A DNA stretch of 64,000 nucleotides from Flavobacterium sp. KJJ (GTDB lineage Bacteria > Bacteroidota > Bacteroidia > Flavobacteriales > Flavobacteriaceae). Location of the stretch: positions 62,001 to 126,000 of the forward strand of contig NZ_JARP01000007.1 of the NCBI RefSeq assembly GCF_000708595.2, written 5' to 3'. The translations under genes were made by a program, and so were the position numbers. Of this stretch, positions 24,491 through 32,784 are shown one piece after another; the first letter of the stretch is position 1; every line of letters begins with the position of its first letter. The notes under the pieces are model-generated. The model saw only the letters and a program-made list of their open reading frames with translations, had not been told where the DNA came from and ran no database searches.

Positions 24491-25732
24491 TTAAATCGTT
24501 TCTGAGACGATTTTCATTATCGTATTTGTAGCTCCTCTATTATCTTGAATGTAATCTTTGCAGATTAGACTTTTTTCTTTCAAAAAGTTTGTATCAGAAA
24601 GTAACTGATCAAATTTTTCTTTTAATTCTTCTTTATTTGAGATTACAGCGCATCCTCCAATTTTTACTAATTCTACTCCTTCTGCAAAATTTGAATAATT
24701 TGGACCAATTATAATGGGAATCCCAAAAGTTGCCGGTTCTAAAACATTGTGAATTCCAGGATTTCCAAAACCGCCACCAACGTAAGCAATCGTACCGTAG
24801 CTGTAAATTTTGGTCAGTAACCCAACTGTGTCAACAATAAAAACACTATAATTTGATAAATCGGAAACGGTATCTTTTTCTGAAAATAAAACAATTGATT
24901 TTGTAATCTGTGATTTTAGAGCTGCAATCTGATCTTGTTTAATATTATGAGGAGCAATAATGAATTTTATATTTTCAGGAGCTTGATTTATATAATCAGC
25001 TATCAAAGCTTCGTCTTTTGGCCAAGAACTTCCTATAACTATTGTCTGATTGTTGTTTTTGAATTTTTCAATAAAATCTACTGAATTGTCTCTTTCTAAA
25101 ATTGCATTAACACGATCAAAACGAGTGTCTCCGGAAACAATAACATTTTGATATCCAAGAGCTTCAATTTTTTCTTTAGATTTTTCATTCTGCACAAAAA
25201 AGTAAGTAAAGGCATTTAGTGCTTTTCTGTAAAAACCTCCATACCATTTAAAAAACATTTGATTCTCTCTGAAGATTCCGGAAATCAGATAGGTTGGTGT
25301 TTTGCTGGTTTCTAATTCCTTTAAATAATTCAGCCAGAATTCATACTTAATAAAAAAAGCCAATTCAGGATGTGCTAGTTTTAAGAACTTCTCTGCATTT
25401 CTTTTTGTATCTAAAGGCAGGTACACAGTAACGTCAGCGACATTGTTGTTTTTTCTTACTTCGTAACCTGAAGGAGAGAAAAAAGTAACAATAATTTTGT
25501 GCGAAGGATATTTTTCTTTGATTTTTTCAATTACAGGCAAGCCTTGTTCGTATTCGCCAAGCGAAGCAGAATGAAACCAGATCGTTTTATCAGAAGGTTT
25601 GATTTTTTCTTCTAAAATGGAAAAAACATTTTTTCGGCCATTTACAAAAAGCTTAATTTTCGGACTAAAAAGCGCTATAATTTTCAGAAAAAACCCCGCA
25701 ATAGAAACAACTAAATTATATAGAAAAAGCAT
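24491..25732 (-). CDS. waaA: 3-deoxy-D-manno-octulosonic acid transferase
   Basis: A 413-residue GT30 family enzyme that transfers Kdo from CMP-Kdo to lipid A precursor at the inner membrane. It has an N-terminal membrane-associated helix (MLFLYNLVVSIAGFFLKIIALF), the conserved WFHSASLGEYEQGLPVIE segment, SGDTRFDR in the middle, and the C-terminal nucleotide-sugar motif YVGGGFGNPGIHNVLEPATFG. It is the second LPS-related gene in the window after the GT9 enzyme. It is transcribed divergently from the DegT aminotransferase gene, with 136 bases between the starts. Confidence 0.93.
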   Translation of the reverse strand: MLFLYNLVVSIAGFFLKIIALFSPKIKLFVNGRKNVFSILEEKIKPSDKTIWFHSASLGEYEQGLPVIEKIKEKYPSHKIIVTFFSPSGYEVRKNNNVADVTVYLPLDTKRNAEKFLKLAHPELAFFIKYEFWLNYLKELETSKTPTYLISGIFRENQMFFKWYGGFYRKALNAFTYFFVQNEKSKEKIEALGYQNVIVSGDTRFDRVNAILERDNSVDFIEKFKNNNQTIVIGSSWPKDEALIADYINQAPENIKFIIAPHNIKQDQIAALKSQITKSIVLFSEKDTVSDLSNYSVFIVDTVGLLTKIYSYGTIAYVGGGFGNPGIHNVLEPATFGIPIIIGPNYSNFAEGVELVKIGGCAVISNKEELKEKFDQLLSDTNFLKEKSLICKDYIQDNRGATNTIMKIVSETI

Positions 25733-25868
25733 CTGTTTATTTTTGTGGCTAAATTACATTTCTTTCGATTATTTTCATTGGTTTGAAGGTATTAAATAAC
25801 TATTTTTGTTCCTCCTTTTAGAGATTCTGGTTTACAAGCTGATCTCTGATTTTAAAAATATATTGAAA

Positions 25869-26999
25869 ATGAAAAAAATTCAAATGGTTGACTTAAAAAG
25901 TCAATACGAAAAAATAAAAACTGCCGTTGATGCTTCAATTCAAGAGGTTTTAGATACAAATACTTATATAAACGGGCCATTAGTTCAGCAATTTCAAAAA
26001 AATCTAGAAGATTATTTGGGTGCAAAACATGTGATTCCGTGTGCAAATGGTACAGATGCTTTGCAGATTGCCATGATGGGATTAGATTTAAAACCAGGCG
26101 ATGAGGTTATTACTGCTGATTTTACTTTTGCAGCGACTGTTGAAGTTATTGCATTATTGCAGTTAACTCCAGTTTTAGTTGATGTTGATGTTAATAATAT
26201 GAATATTGATATCGAGGCGATTAAAAAAGCGATAACACCAAAAACAAAAGCCATTGTTCCGGTACATTTATTTGGCCGTGCTGCCAATATGGATGCGATC
26301 ATGGAAATTGCAGCTGAACATAATTTATATGTAATCGAAGATAATGCTCAGGCAATTGGAGCTGATTATATTTCAAAATCTGGAACAAAAAGCAAAGTTG
26401 GGGTTATTGGTCATGTTGCGGCAACTTCATTTTTTCCATCTAAAAACTTAGGATGTTATGGAGATGGTGGAGCAATTTTTACAAATGATGATAAATTGGC
26501 ACACATTATCCGTGGAATTGTAAATCACGGAATGTATGAGCGTTACCATCACGATGTTGTGGGCGTGAATTCACGTTTGGATAGTATTCAGGCTGGAGTT
26601 TTAAATGCAAAATTACCTTTTTTAAATGAATATAATACTGCTCGCCGTTTAGCAGCTGCAAAATATAATGCGGCTTTCGCTGGAAATGCGCACATCATTA
26701 CACCAGAATTTGATGCAAATGAAAATGATCACGTTTTTCATCAATATGTATTGAGAATTATAGATGCAGACAGAAATGCCTTGATGCAGCATTTGTTGGA
26801 TAAAGGAATTCCGTGTGCAATTTATTATCCAATTCCGTTACACTCACAAAAAGCGTATGTGGATACACGTTATAAAGAAGAGCAATTTCCAGTTACAAAT
26901 CAGTTGGTAAAAGAAGTTATTGCTTTGCCAATGCATACTGAGCTTGATGACGAACAAATTAAATTTATTACAGATTCTGTTTTAGAATTTTTGAAATAA
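25869..26999 (+). CDS. DegT/DnrJ/EryC1/StrS family sugar aminotransferase
   Basis: I chose the ATG at 25869 (MKKIQMVDLKSQYEKIK); a longer frame from 25806 adds 21 untypical residues. The 376-residue enzyme is a PLP-dependent nucleotide-sugar aminotransferase. The Schiff-base lysine lies in SFFPSKNLGCYGDGGA, preceded by EDNAQAIGA. The closest functional family by sequence pattern is the WbpE/WlbC type, which aminates UDP-3-keto sugars for O-antigen, but this is not certain. It is followed by galE in the same direction, 115 bases away, suggesting a nucleotide-sugar pair. Confidence 0.9.
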   Translation: MKKIQMVDLKSQYEKIKTAVDASIQEVLDTNTYINGPLVQQFQKNLEDYLGAKHVIPCANGTDALQIAMMGLDLKPGDEVITADFTFAATVEVIALLQLTPVLVDVDVNNMNIDIEAIKKAITPKTKAIVPVHLFGRAANMDAIMEIAAEHNLYVIEDNAQAIGADYISKSGTKSKVGVIGHVAATSFFPSKNLGCYGDGGAIFTNDDKLAHIIRGIVNHGMYERYHHDVVGVNSRLDSIQAGVLNAKLPFLNEYNTARRLAAAKYNAAFAGNAHIITPEFDANENDHVFHQYVLRIIDADRNALMQHLLDKGIPCAIYYPIPLHSQKAYVDTRYKEEQFPVTNQLVKEVIALPMHTELDDEQIKFITDSVLEFLK

Positions 27000-27114
27000 G
27001 AAATTAGAAGAAAGAGTATAGACTAAGAGAATAGAAATTAAAAAGACAATAGAAAAGAGATTATAGAATTTAAATCTATTTTCTTTACTCTATTTTCTAT
27101 AAGCTAAAAAAAAC

Positions 27115-28128
27115 ATGAAAGTATTAGTAACAGGAGGATTAGGTTTTATTGGTTCTCACACCGTAGTCGAATTGCAAAATGAAGGCTTTGAAGTAGTGAT
27201 AATTGATAATCTTTCGAATTCTTCAGAAGATGTTTTGAAAGGAATTGCTGCCATAACAGGAAAAACGCCTTTATTCGAAAAAATTGATTTAAGAGAAAAA
27301 AGTGCAGTTCATGATTTCTTTAAAAAACATAACGATGTTACTGGAGTTATTCATTTTGCAGCTTCTAAAGCAGTTGGAGAAAGCGTTGAAAATCCACTTT
27401 TATACTACGAAAACAACATTAGCAGCTTAGTATATCTTTTACAGGAATTAAAGGAAAAACCTGAAGCAAGTTTTATATTCAGTTCGTCTTGTACAGTTTA
27501 CGGGCAAGCCGAAAAAATGCCAATTACAGAAGATGCTCCTGTGCAGACAGCAATGTCTCCTTATGGAAACACGAAACAAATTGGAGAAGAGATTATTACA
27601 GATACTGCAAAAGTGACTAATATCAGTGCGATTTTATTGCGTTATTTTAATCCGATTGGAGCGCATTCAAGTACTGAAATTGGAGAATTGCCTTTAGGAG
27701 TTCCTCAAAATCTAGTTCCGTTTATAACACAAACCGGAATGGGATTGCGTCAGGAATTATCAGTTTTTGGAAATGATTATCCAACTCCAGACGGAACTGC
27801 TGTTCGTGATTATATTCATGTTGTAGATTTAGCAAAGGCGCATGTAATCGCATTACAGCGTTTGTTCAATAAAAAGAATTTGCAAAAAGTTGAAACGTTT
27901 AATTTAGGAACAGGAAAAGGTAGTTCGGTTCTAGAAATAATTCATAGCTTTGAAAAAGTTAGCGATAAAAAATTGCCATACGTAATTAAACCGCGCCGCG
28001 AAGGTGATATCACCGAAGCTTACGCAAATACAGATAAAGCAAACAATGTTTTAGGCTGGAAAGCAGAATTAAGCTTAGACGAAGCAATGGCAAGTGCTTG
28101 GAAATGGGAACAGAAAGTTCGTTCTTAA
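27115..28128 (+). CDS. galE: UDP-glucose 4-epimerase GalE
   Basis: A 337-residue short-chain dehydrogenase/reductase-type epimerase. The Rossmann motif VTGGLGFIGSHT is at residues 5-16, the catalytic Ser-x-Cys-Thr-Val-Tyr segment follows in the middle, and the Tyr-x-x-x-Lys pair is in SPYGNTKQIGEE. RYFNPIGAH and GTAVRDYIHVVDLA are further GalE hallmarks. It interconverts UDP-glucose and UDP-galactose, linking sugar catabolism to surface polysaccharides. It lies downstream of the DegT aminotransferase and is closed by a hairpin at 28202-28236. Confidence 0.94.
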   Translation: MKVLVTGGLGFIGSHTVVELQNEGFEVVIIDNLSNSSEDVLKGIAAITGKTPLFEKIDLREKSAVHDFFKKHNDVTGVIHFAASKAVGESVENPLLYYENNISSLVYLLQELKEKPEASFIFSSSCTVYGQAEKMPITEDAPVQTAMSPYGNTKQIGEEIITDTAKVTNISAILLRYFNPIGAHSSTEIGELPLGVPQNLVPFITQTGMGLRQELSVFGNDYPTPDGTAVRDYIHVVDLAKAHVIALQRLFNKKNLQKVETFNLGTGKGSSVLEIIHSFEKVSDKKLPYVIKPRREGDITEAYANTDKANNVLGWKAELSLDEAMASAWKWEQKVRS

Positions 28129-28136
28129 ATAGTTTT

Positions 28137-28280
28137 CAGTTTTCGGTCGCAGTTTTCAGGTAGAAACGCACAGCAGTGCGACTAATATCTAGGAATATCA
28201 TAAAAAATCCCAAATGATTATCATTTGGGATTTTTTATTATACTCGTCGTCAGTAAACTGAAAACTGCGACTGAAAACTG
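28137..28280. repeat. Large inverted repeat surrounding the galE/fabD terminator
   Basis: A 23-base arm at 28137-28159 (CAGTTTTCGGTCGCAGTTTTCAG split by one change) pairs at 22 of 23 positions with 28258-28280. The 98-base interior holds the short hairpin CGCACAGCAGTGCG and the terminator at 28202-28236. Each arm itself consists of two copies of a CAGTTTTC-type word. Confidence 0.8.
28202..28236. terminator. Bidirectional terminator between galE and fabD
   Basis: AAAAAATCCCAAATGA pairs perfectly with TCATTTGGGATTTTTT around a three-base loop, with tracts suitable for both directions. Confidence 0.85.
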
Positions 28281-28291
28281 AACACTAAAAA

Positions 28292-29167
28292 TTAAGCATT
28301 CGCAGTAACAGCTTCTTTATCAATTTTATTAATCAAACCAGCTAATACTTTTCCTGGACCAACTTCAGTAAACAAAGTAGCGCCGTCAGCGATCATTTGC
28401 TGAACCGATTGAGTCCATTTTACAGGAGCAGTCAATTGAATAATTAAGTTCTTTTTAATTTCGTTTGCATCCGAAACTGCATTTGCGGTCACGTTTTGGT
28501 AAACTGGGCAAATAGGAGTAGAGAAAGTAGTCGCTTCAATTGCGGCGGCTAATTCTTCTCTTGCCGGTTTCATCATTGGCGAGTGAAAAGCTCCCCCAAC
28601 AGGTAAAATTAAAGCACGTTTTGCTCCTGCAGCTTTCAGGGCTTCACAAGCTTTTTCAACCGCTGCAGTTTCACCAGAAATTACCAATTGTCCTGGACAG
28701 TTATAATTTGCAGCAACCACAACACCATCGATAGAAGCACAAACTTCTTCTACAATATTATCAGCTAAGCCTAAAACAGCAGCCATTGTAGATGGTGTAA
28801 TTTCGCAGGCTTTTTGCATTGCAAGCGCACGTTGAGAAACTAATTTCAAACCATCTTCAAAAGATAAAGTTCCGTTGGCAACCAAAGCTGAAAATTCTCC
28901 TAAAGAATGTCCTGCAACCATTTCAGGTTTAAAATCTTCGCCTAAAGTTTTAGCTAAAATAACAGAGTGTAAAAATACAGCAGGCTGTGTAACTTTAGTT
29001 TCTTTTAGTTCTTCGGCAGTGCCTTCGAACATGATATCAGTAATTCTGAAACCTAAAATTTCGTTGGCTTTTTCGAATAATTCTTTGGCTAAAGCCGAGT
29101 TTTCATATAAGTCTTTGCCCATTCCTGTAAACTGTGCGCCTTGACCTGGAAATACGTATGCTTTCAT
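28292..29167 (-). CDS. fabD: Malonyl-CoA:ACP transacylase FabD
   Basis: A 291-residue FabD that loads malonyl groups on acyl carrier protein for fatty acid synthesis. It shows FPGQGAQFTGMGKDLY at the N-terminus, the nucleophilic serine in GHSLGEFSAL (about residue 91), a conserved arginine in SQRALAMQ, the GAFHSPMM segment with the catalytic histidine, and EVGPGKVL near the end. A TATTTTTG -7 box lies at 29225-29232 on the minus strand, 58 bases upstream of the start. It is monocistronic here, not next to other fab genes. Confidence 0.95.
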   Translation of the reverse strand: MKAYVFPGQGAQFTGMGKDLYENSALAKELFEKANEILGFRITDIMFEGTAEELKETKVTQPAVFLHSVILAKTLGEDFKPEMVAGHSLGEFSALVANGTLSFEDGLKLVSQRALAMQKACEITPSTMAAVLGLADNIVEEVCASIDGVVVAANYNCPGQLVISGETAAVEKACEALKAAGAKRALILPVGGAFHSPMMKPAREELAAAIEATTFSTPICPVYQNVTANAVSDANEIKKNLIIQLTAPVKWTQSVQQMIADGATLFTEVGPGKVLAGLINKIDKEAVTANA

Positions 29168-29240
29168 TTGTCTAATTTAATTTTTACTTTTTTTTAAAAT
29201 TGAAAATTAGTTTCAATTGGAAGGCAAAAATAGTATTTTT

Positions 29241-29603
29241 TTAGCTCGTATAATCCTTAAACATATAAATCCATGCTAATCTTGAAAATCGGAGGTTGAA
29301 AGAAGTAAGCAAAGTAATAACAATTGCAATGATCGGAATGATTCTTAAATCGAAATTTGTTTCAAAGAAAAACTGTGCAACAGAATAGGTTGCAATACCC
29401 TGAGCGACTGTTAATCCGTAGTTTACATACATAGCGCCAAAGAAATAGCCAGGTTCTTTTTGGAATTTATAATGGCAGTGACTGCAGTATTCATTCATTT
29501 TTGGAAGTCCAAAAGTCAAAAATATATTTTTGTCTGTAAACACTTTTCCTTTATGACAAACAGGACATTCGTTACTTAAAATATGAGTTAATGCATTTGA
29601 CAT
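29241..29603 (-). CDS. DUF983 family membrane protein
   Basis: A 120-residue protein. The N-terminal half carries two Cys-x-x-Cys pairs (CPVCHKGK near residue 13 and YCSHCHYKF near residue 38), likely a zinc ribbon. It is followed by the family signature EPGYFFGAMYVNY and two hydrophobic segments (about 57-75 and 85-105) that are membrane helices. The family function is unknown. A TACCTTTG -7 box at 29627-29634 lies 24 bases before the start. The gene is divergent from the AraC regulator at 29700. Confidence 0.87.
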   Translation of the reverse strand: MSNALTHILSNECPVCHKGKVFTDKNIFLTFGLPKMNEYCSHCHYKFQKEPGYFFGAMYVNYGLTVAQGIATYSVAQFFFETNFDLRIIPIIAIVITLLTSFNLRFSRLAWIYMFKDYTS

Positions 29604-29699
29604 GATCTTGTTGTTTTTTATTTATACAAAGGTAATATAGAGCTGCATAAAAGTCTTTTTTATATCTTCGCTACTTATAGCACAATAAAGACATTTAGC

Positions 29700-30560
29700 A
29701 TGAAAAAATATCCAATTTATAGTGTTCAGAATTTTAGTTGCAATGATATTCACCGAGATTTTTATGTGAATACTTTTAAAGAGCATCTAAAAAGCCACAG
29801 TTTTGTCGAAGAACCGCATCGTCATGATTCCTATTTAATGGTGTTTTTTACGAAAGGTTCGGGATTGCACGAGGTCGATTTTGATCAATTTGAAATCAAA
29901 AGTGGAAGTCTTTTTGTGCTGCAGCCAGGGCAAATGCATCATTGGAGTTTATCTGAAGATATCGAAGGTTTTGTTATTATTTTTTCACAAGAGCTTTACA
30001 ATTTATATTTCGGACAAAAGAATATCAACGATTACAATTTTTACCATTCGATTCATAATCGGCCGGAAATGGTTTTTGAAGAAAGAGAAATTCCGAAAAT
30101 CCAGCCTTATTTTGATCTGCTGATTCAGGAAAATAATGAAAATAATAAATATCAGCTCGACAAAATGCTGAATTTATTAGATTGTATTCACATCGAAATT
30201 GCTCGTAAATACAATGAAACGTATTCGCATCAGACTCATTCTTACAATATCAAAATCAATAAATTTGAATCGCTTTTAGAAGAATATTTCAGAAAGGAAA
30301 AACTTCCATCTTTTTATGCAGAAAAACTAAATATCACACTGAAACATTTAAACCGAATCTGTAATGAAATCCTCCAAAAAACCGCCACTGAAGTAATTAC
30401 AGACCGCGTAATTTTAGAAATAAAAAGAATGTTGATCGATAAACAATTAGCCGTAAACGAAGTTGCCTTTAAAGTAGGCTACGAAGATTATTCATATTTC
30501 TCCAGATTCTTCAAAAAACAAACTGGAATGTCTCCAACGGAATTTCGAAATATAAAATGA
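29700..30560 (+). CDS. AraC family transcriptional regulator with cupin sensor
   Basis: A 286-residue regulator. The N-terminal part is a cupin (EEPHRHDSYLMVFFTKGSG, then LQPGQMHHW), which usually senses a small ligand. The C-terminal 100 residues are an AraC HTH, ending in GYEDYSYFSRFFKKQTGMSPTEFR. It lies next to, and convergent with, the yceI gene, so control of the nearby yceI/pirin pair is possible. However, the shared palindrome at those promoters is not a typical AraC direct repeat. Confidence 0.88.
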   Translation: MKKYPIYSVQNFSCNDIHRDFYVNTFKEHLKSHSFVEEPHRHDSYLMVFFTKGSGLHEVDFDQFEIKSGSLFVLQPGQMHHWSLSEDIEGFVIIFSQELYNLYFGQKNINDYNFYHSIHNRPEMVFEEREIPKIQPYFDLLIQENNENNKYQLDKMLNLLDCIHIEIARKYNETYSHQTHSYNIKINKFESLLEEYFRKEKLPSFYAEKLNITLKHLNRICNEILQKTATEVITDRVILEIKRMLIDKQLAVNEVAFKVGYEDYSYFSRFFKKQTGMSPTEFRNIK

Positions 30561-30575
30561 AGTCGAAGTTCCAAA

Positions 30576-30612
30576 AAAAAATCCTGCACTTCCTAAAAAG
30601 TGCAGGATTTTT
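30576..30612. terminator. Bidirectional terminator between the AraC gene and yceI
   Basis: AAAAATCCTGCACT / AGTGCAGGATTTTT around an eight-base loop, between convergent genes. Confidence 0.85.
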
Positions 30613-30643
30613 AACCAACCAAATTAAAACCTATTATAAAGTA

Positions 30644-31177
30644 TTAAGCTTGTTTTACAAATTGTAATTCAATGTTTAAACGAACTTCTTCACCTACTAA
30701 AACGCCTCCAGTTTCAAGAGCTGAGTTCCAGTTTAAACCCCAATCTTTACGATTAATTTTTCCTTCTATGCTTAAACCTACTTTTGTATTTCCCCAAGGA
30801 TCAGTCATGATACCGCTAAATTCAACAGGGAATTTTACTTCTTTAGAAACACCTTTGATTGTCAAATCTCCAACTATTTCGTAATCTCCATCATCGATTT
30901 TTTTGAATGATGAAGCTTTGAAAGTTAATTTTGGATTGCTTTCTGCATCAAAAAAGTCTGCACTTCTTAAGTGTCCGTCCCTGTCTGCATTTGCAGTGTC
31001 TACAGAAGCAATATCAGCAGAAAATTCGATTGCTGCGTTTTCAAAATCATTTCCTTCTGTAGTAATTGTAGCGTCATATGTTCCAAATTTTCCTGAAACA
31101 TTTGTAAACATCATGTGTTTAACTTTAAATCCAATTTCTGAGTGAGTTGGGTCAATTGACCATTTTGTAGTTGCCAT
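30644..31177 (-). CDS. YceI family protein
   Basis: I chose the ATG at 31177 (MATTKWSIDPTHSEIGFKVKHMMF) because this is the normal family start; a longer frame from 31240 runs through the promoter. The 177-residue lipocalin-like beta barrel binds isoprenoid or amphiphilic ligands in known relatives. Conserved pieces are DRDGHLRSADFFDAESNPKLTF and GLSIEGKINRKDWGLNW. There is no signal peptide with this start, so it is predicted to be cytoplasmic. Its promoter has a -7 box (31217-31224) and a palindrome also found at the pirin promoter. Confidence 0.9.
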   Translation of the reverse strand: MATTKWSIDPTHSEIGFKVKHMMFTNVSGKFGTYDATITTEGNDFENAAIEFSADIASVDTANADRDGHLRSADFFDAESNPKLTFKASSFKKIDDGDYEIVGDLTIKGVSKEVKFPVEFSGIMTDPWGNTKVGLSIEGKINRKDWGLNWNSALETGGVLVGEEVRLNIELQFVKQA

Positions 31178-31216
31178 AATTTTTATTTTTAAATAATTAA
31201 TTTCATTTTGATAGGA

Positions 31217-31224
31217 CAAAGTTA
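31217..31224 (-). promoter_or_regulatory. -7 box of the yceI promoter
   Basis: TAACTTTG on the minus strand fits TAnnTTTG. No TTG element is found 17-23 bases upstream; instead the palindrome at 31247-31262 begins 22 bases away. Confidence 0.6.
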
Positions 31225-31246
31225 CTTCGACTGTCTTCATTTGGCA

Positions 31247-31262
31247 CTTAACCTAGATTAAG
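31247..31262. promoter_or_regulatory. Operator-like palindrome of the yceI gene
   Basis: CTTAACCTAGATTAAG is a 16-base palindrome with one mismatched pair. It lies in a 22-base block (31244-31265) that matches the block upstream of the pirin gene at 21 of 22 positions. Confidence 0.7.
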
Positions 31263-31328
31263 AAATGAAATAACTTTTTGATTGTCCGTTTTGTTTATTT
31301 TGTTTTAGTTTGAAAAATTGCTGTCGAA

Positions 31329-32045
31329 TTAATAGTTCATTGGAATATCCATTAATAAAAATTCAGCATCTGTATTGGCTTGAATTTTTAAAATGTCAGT
31401 TCCCGAAATTCCAACCGCATCACGAGTGTTTAATTCCTGACCGTTGATGGTTAAGTTTCCTTTTAAAACAAAAGCGTAAACGCCGTTTCCTTCTTTTTTA
31501 ATTGTATATTCTGTAGATATACCTGAGTCAAAATTACCCATATTGAACCAAGCGTCTTGGTGAATCCAAACTCCTTCATCATCTGCATTTGGAGATAAAA
31601 TCTGAGAAAGTTTATTATGTCTGTCCGCAACATCCAAAGTAATTTGTTGGTAACGAGGCGCAACGTTTCTTTTATTCGGAAACAACCAGATTTGCAACAA
31701 TTTAGTCTGTTGATCTGCATTTGGATTAAACTCACTGTGCTGCACTCCAGTTCCGGCACTCATCACCTGAATATCTCCATTTTTGATGATTTCAGTATTT
31801 CCCATGCTGTCTTTGTGCGCCAAATCACCTTCTAGCGGAATCGTAATAATTTCCATATTATCGTGAGGATGTGTTCCAAAACCCATTCCGCCTGCAATTG
31901 TATCATCGTTCAAAACACGAAGTGCCCCAAACTGAATTCTATCCGGATTGTACCAGCTTGCAAAACTAAAACTATGATAAGCATTAAGCCATCCGTGATT
32001 TGCGTTTCCTCTTGTTTCTGCTTTATGTAATACTATATTTTCCAT
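31329..32045 (-). CDS. Pirin family protein
   Basis: A 238-residue bicupin. The N-terminal pirin domain has the metal-binding pattern GTHPHDNMEIITI and AGTGVQHSEFNP, in which three His and one Glu coordinate iron. The C-terminal cupin is shorter and ends LLMDIPMNY. Some members have quercetinase activity, but the in vivo role is generally unknown. It is a single gene whose promoter shares an operator-like palindrome with the neighbouring yceI gene, so both probably answer to one regulator. Confidence 0.92.
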   Translation of the reverse strand: MENIVLHKAETRGNANHGWLNAYHSFSFASWYNPDRIQFGALRVLNDDTIAGGMGFGTHPHDNMEIITIPLEGDLAHKDSMGNTEIIKNGDIQVMSAGTGVQHSEFNPNADQQTKLLQIWLFPNKRNVAPRYQQITLDVADRHNKLSQILSPNADDEGVWIHQDAWFNMGNFDSGISTEYTIKKEGNGVYAFVLKGNLTINGQELNTRDAVGISGTDILKIQANTDAEFLLMDIPMNY

Positions 32046-32074
32046 GACCTATGTGTTTTGTTATTTTTATAGTA

Positions 32075-32082
32075 CAAAGATA
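32075..32082 (-). promoter_or_regulatory. -7 box of the pirin promoter
   Basis: TATCTTTG on the minus strand fits TAnnTTTG. As at yceI, there is no TTG element upstream, and the palindrome begins 22 bases away. Confidence 0.6.
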
Positions 32083-32104
32083 CCGCCAAGGCCAAGGAAA
32101 AGCA

Positions 32105-32120
32105 CTTAATCTAGATTAAG
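32105..32120. promoter_or_regulatory. Operator-like palindrome of the pirin gene
   Basis: CTTAATCTAGATTAAG is a perfect 16-base palindrome inside the conserved 22-base block 32102-32123 shared with yceI. The spacing to the -7 box is identical to that at yceI (22 bases). Confidence 0.75.
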
Positions 32121-32227
32121 AAAGGTTTTTGGGGTTTTAAGGAGGTTATAAGGTGCAAAGGTTCAAAGTTGCAGAGGTTCAAAGGTTTTAAGGTAGAGGC
32201 GCGCAGTAGTGCGTCTAACACACAGTT

Positions 32228-32327
32228 TGTCATCTCGACGAAGGAGAGATCACACAAGTGGCTCGACAAAGATTGACGATTACAGAATTGGAGTTTCTTG
32301 TGTGATCTCTGCTTCGTCGAGATGACA
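32228..32327. repeat. Long-arm palindromic intergenic element, copy 1
   Basis: Arms of 31 bases (32228-32258 and 32297-32327) pair at 30 of 31 positions and begin TGTCATCTCGACGAAGGAG. The 38-base interior includes GGCTCGACAAAGATTG. The same design, with the interior CTCGACAAAGATTGG, is found at 39858-39963. Confidence 0.9.
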
Positions 32328-32418
32328 AGATTGTGAGAAGATATGTTTAGTTAATTATATTCAAAGTGAAATAAAACTTTGCGACTTCGCGTCTTTTCGA
32401 GATTAAAAAAAACTCCTA

Positions 32419-32778
32419 TTACTTGATTTTAATCAATTTCCCTTTCCCAACCACTTCATCCAGATAATTCGCAGCAGAACTTTTCTTATCGTGCATTAAA
32501 AATTCAATAGTATCTTTTTTAATTTGATCTTTTGGGATACTTATAATTAAATCAGTATTAATGAAATTGTCTAATAATATTCTATTGCCATAAGAAATTT
32601 TTCCTTTTGGCACAAACTTGTTATCAAAGACAAAAACACTATCCTTAAAAGTAATTTTATCTTTTTGGATATAGACATTGTCGTTTTCAATTAAATAATT
32701 ATAACGGCCAGTAAGTTTTTCTGTTTCCTGATTGAAGCTAATAAAAAACAGCGTTATTATTAAAGCAAAATATTTCAT
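32419..32778 (-). CDS. Hypothetical exported protein
   Basis: A 119-residue protein with a short N-terminal signal (MKYFALIITLFFISF). The mature part is beta-rich and hydrophilic, with three short repeats of aromatic-charged pattern (YNYLIENDNVYIQKDKITFKDSVFVFDNKF). I do not recognise a family. It lies downstream of, and seven bases from, the XRE-family regulator on the same strand, so it may be the second gene of that unit. It then ends in a region of intergenic repeats. Function unknown. Confidence 0.6.
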   Translation of the reverse strand: MKYFALIITLFFISFNQETEKLTGRYNYLIENDNVYIQKDKITFKDSVFVFDNKFVPKGKISYGNRILLDNFINTDLIISIPKDQIKKDTIEFLMHDKKSSAANYLDEVVGKGKLIKIK

Positions 32779-32784
32779 AACGTT

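Larger units (their letters stand above)
32046..32418. other. Intergenic region: pirin promoter, CAAAG repeats and a palindromic element
   Basis: There is no gene in these 373 bases. In order they hold the pirin -7 box (32075-32082), the operator-like palindrome (32105-32120), a tract of GGTTCAAAG repeats (about 32148-32190), the small hairpin GGCGCGCAGTAGTGCG, and the long inverted repeat at 32228-32327. Confidence 0.7.
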
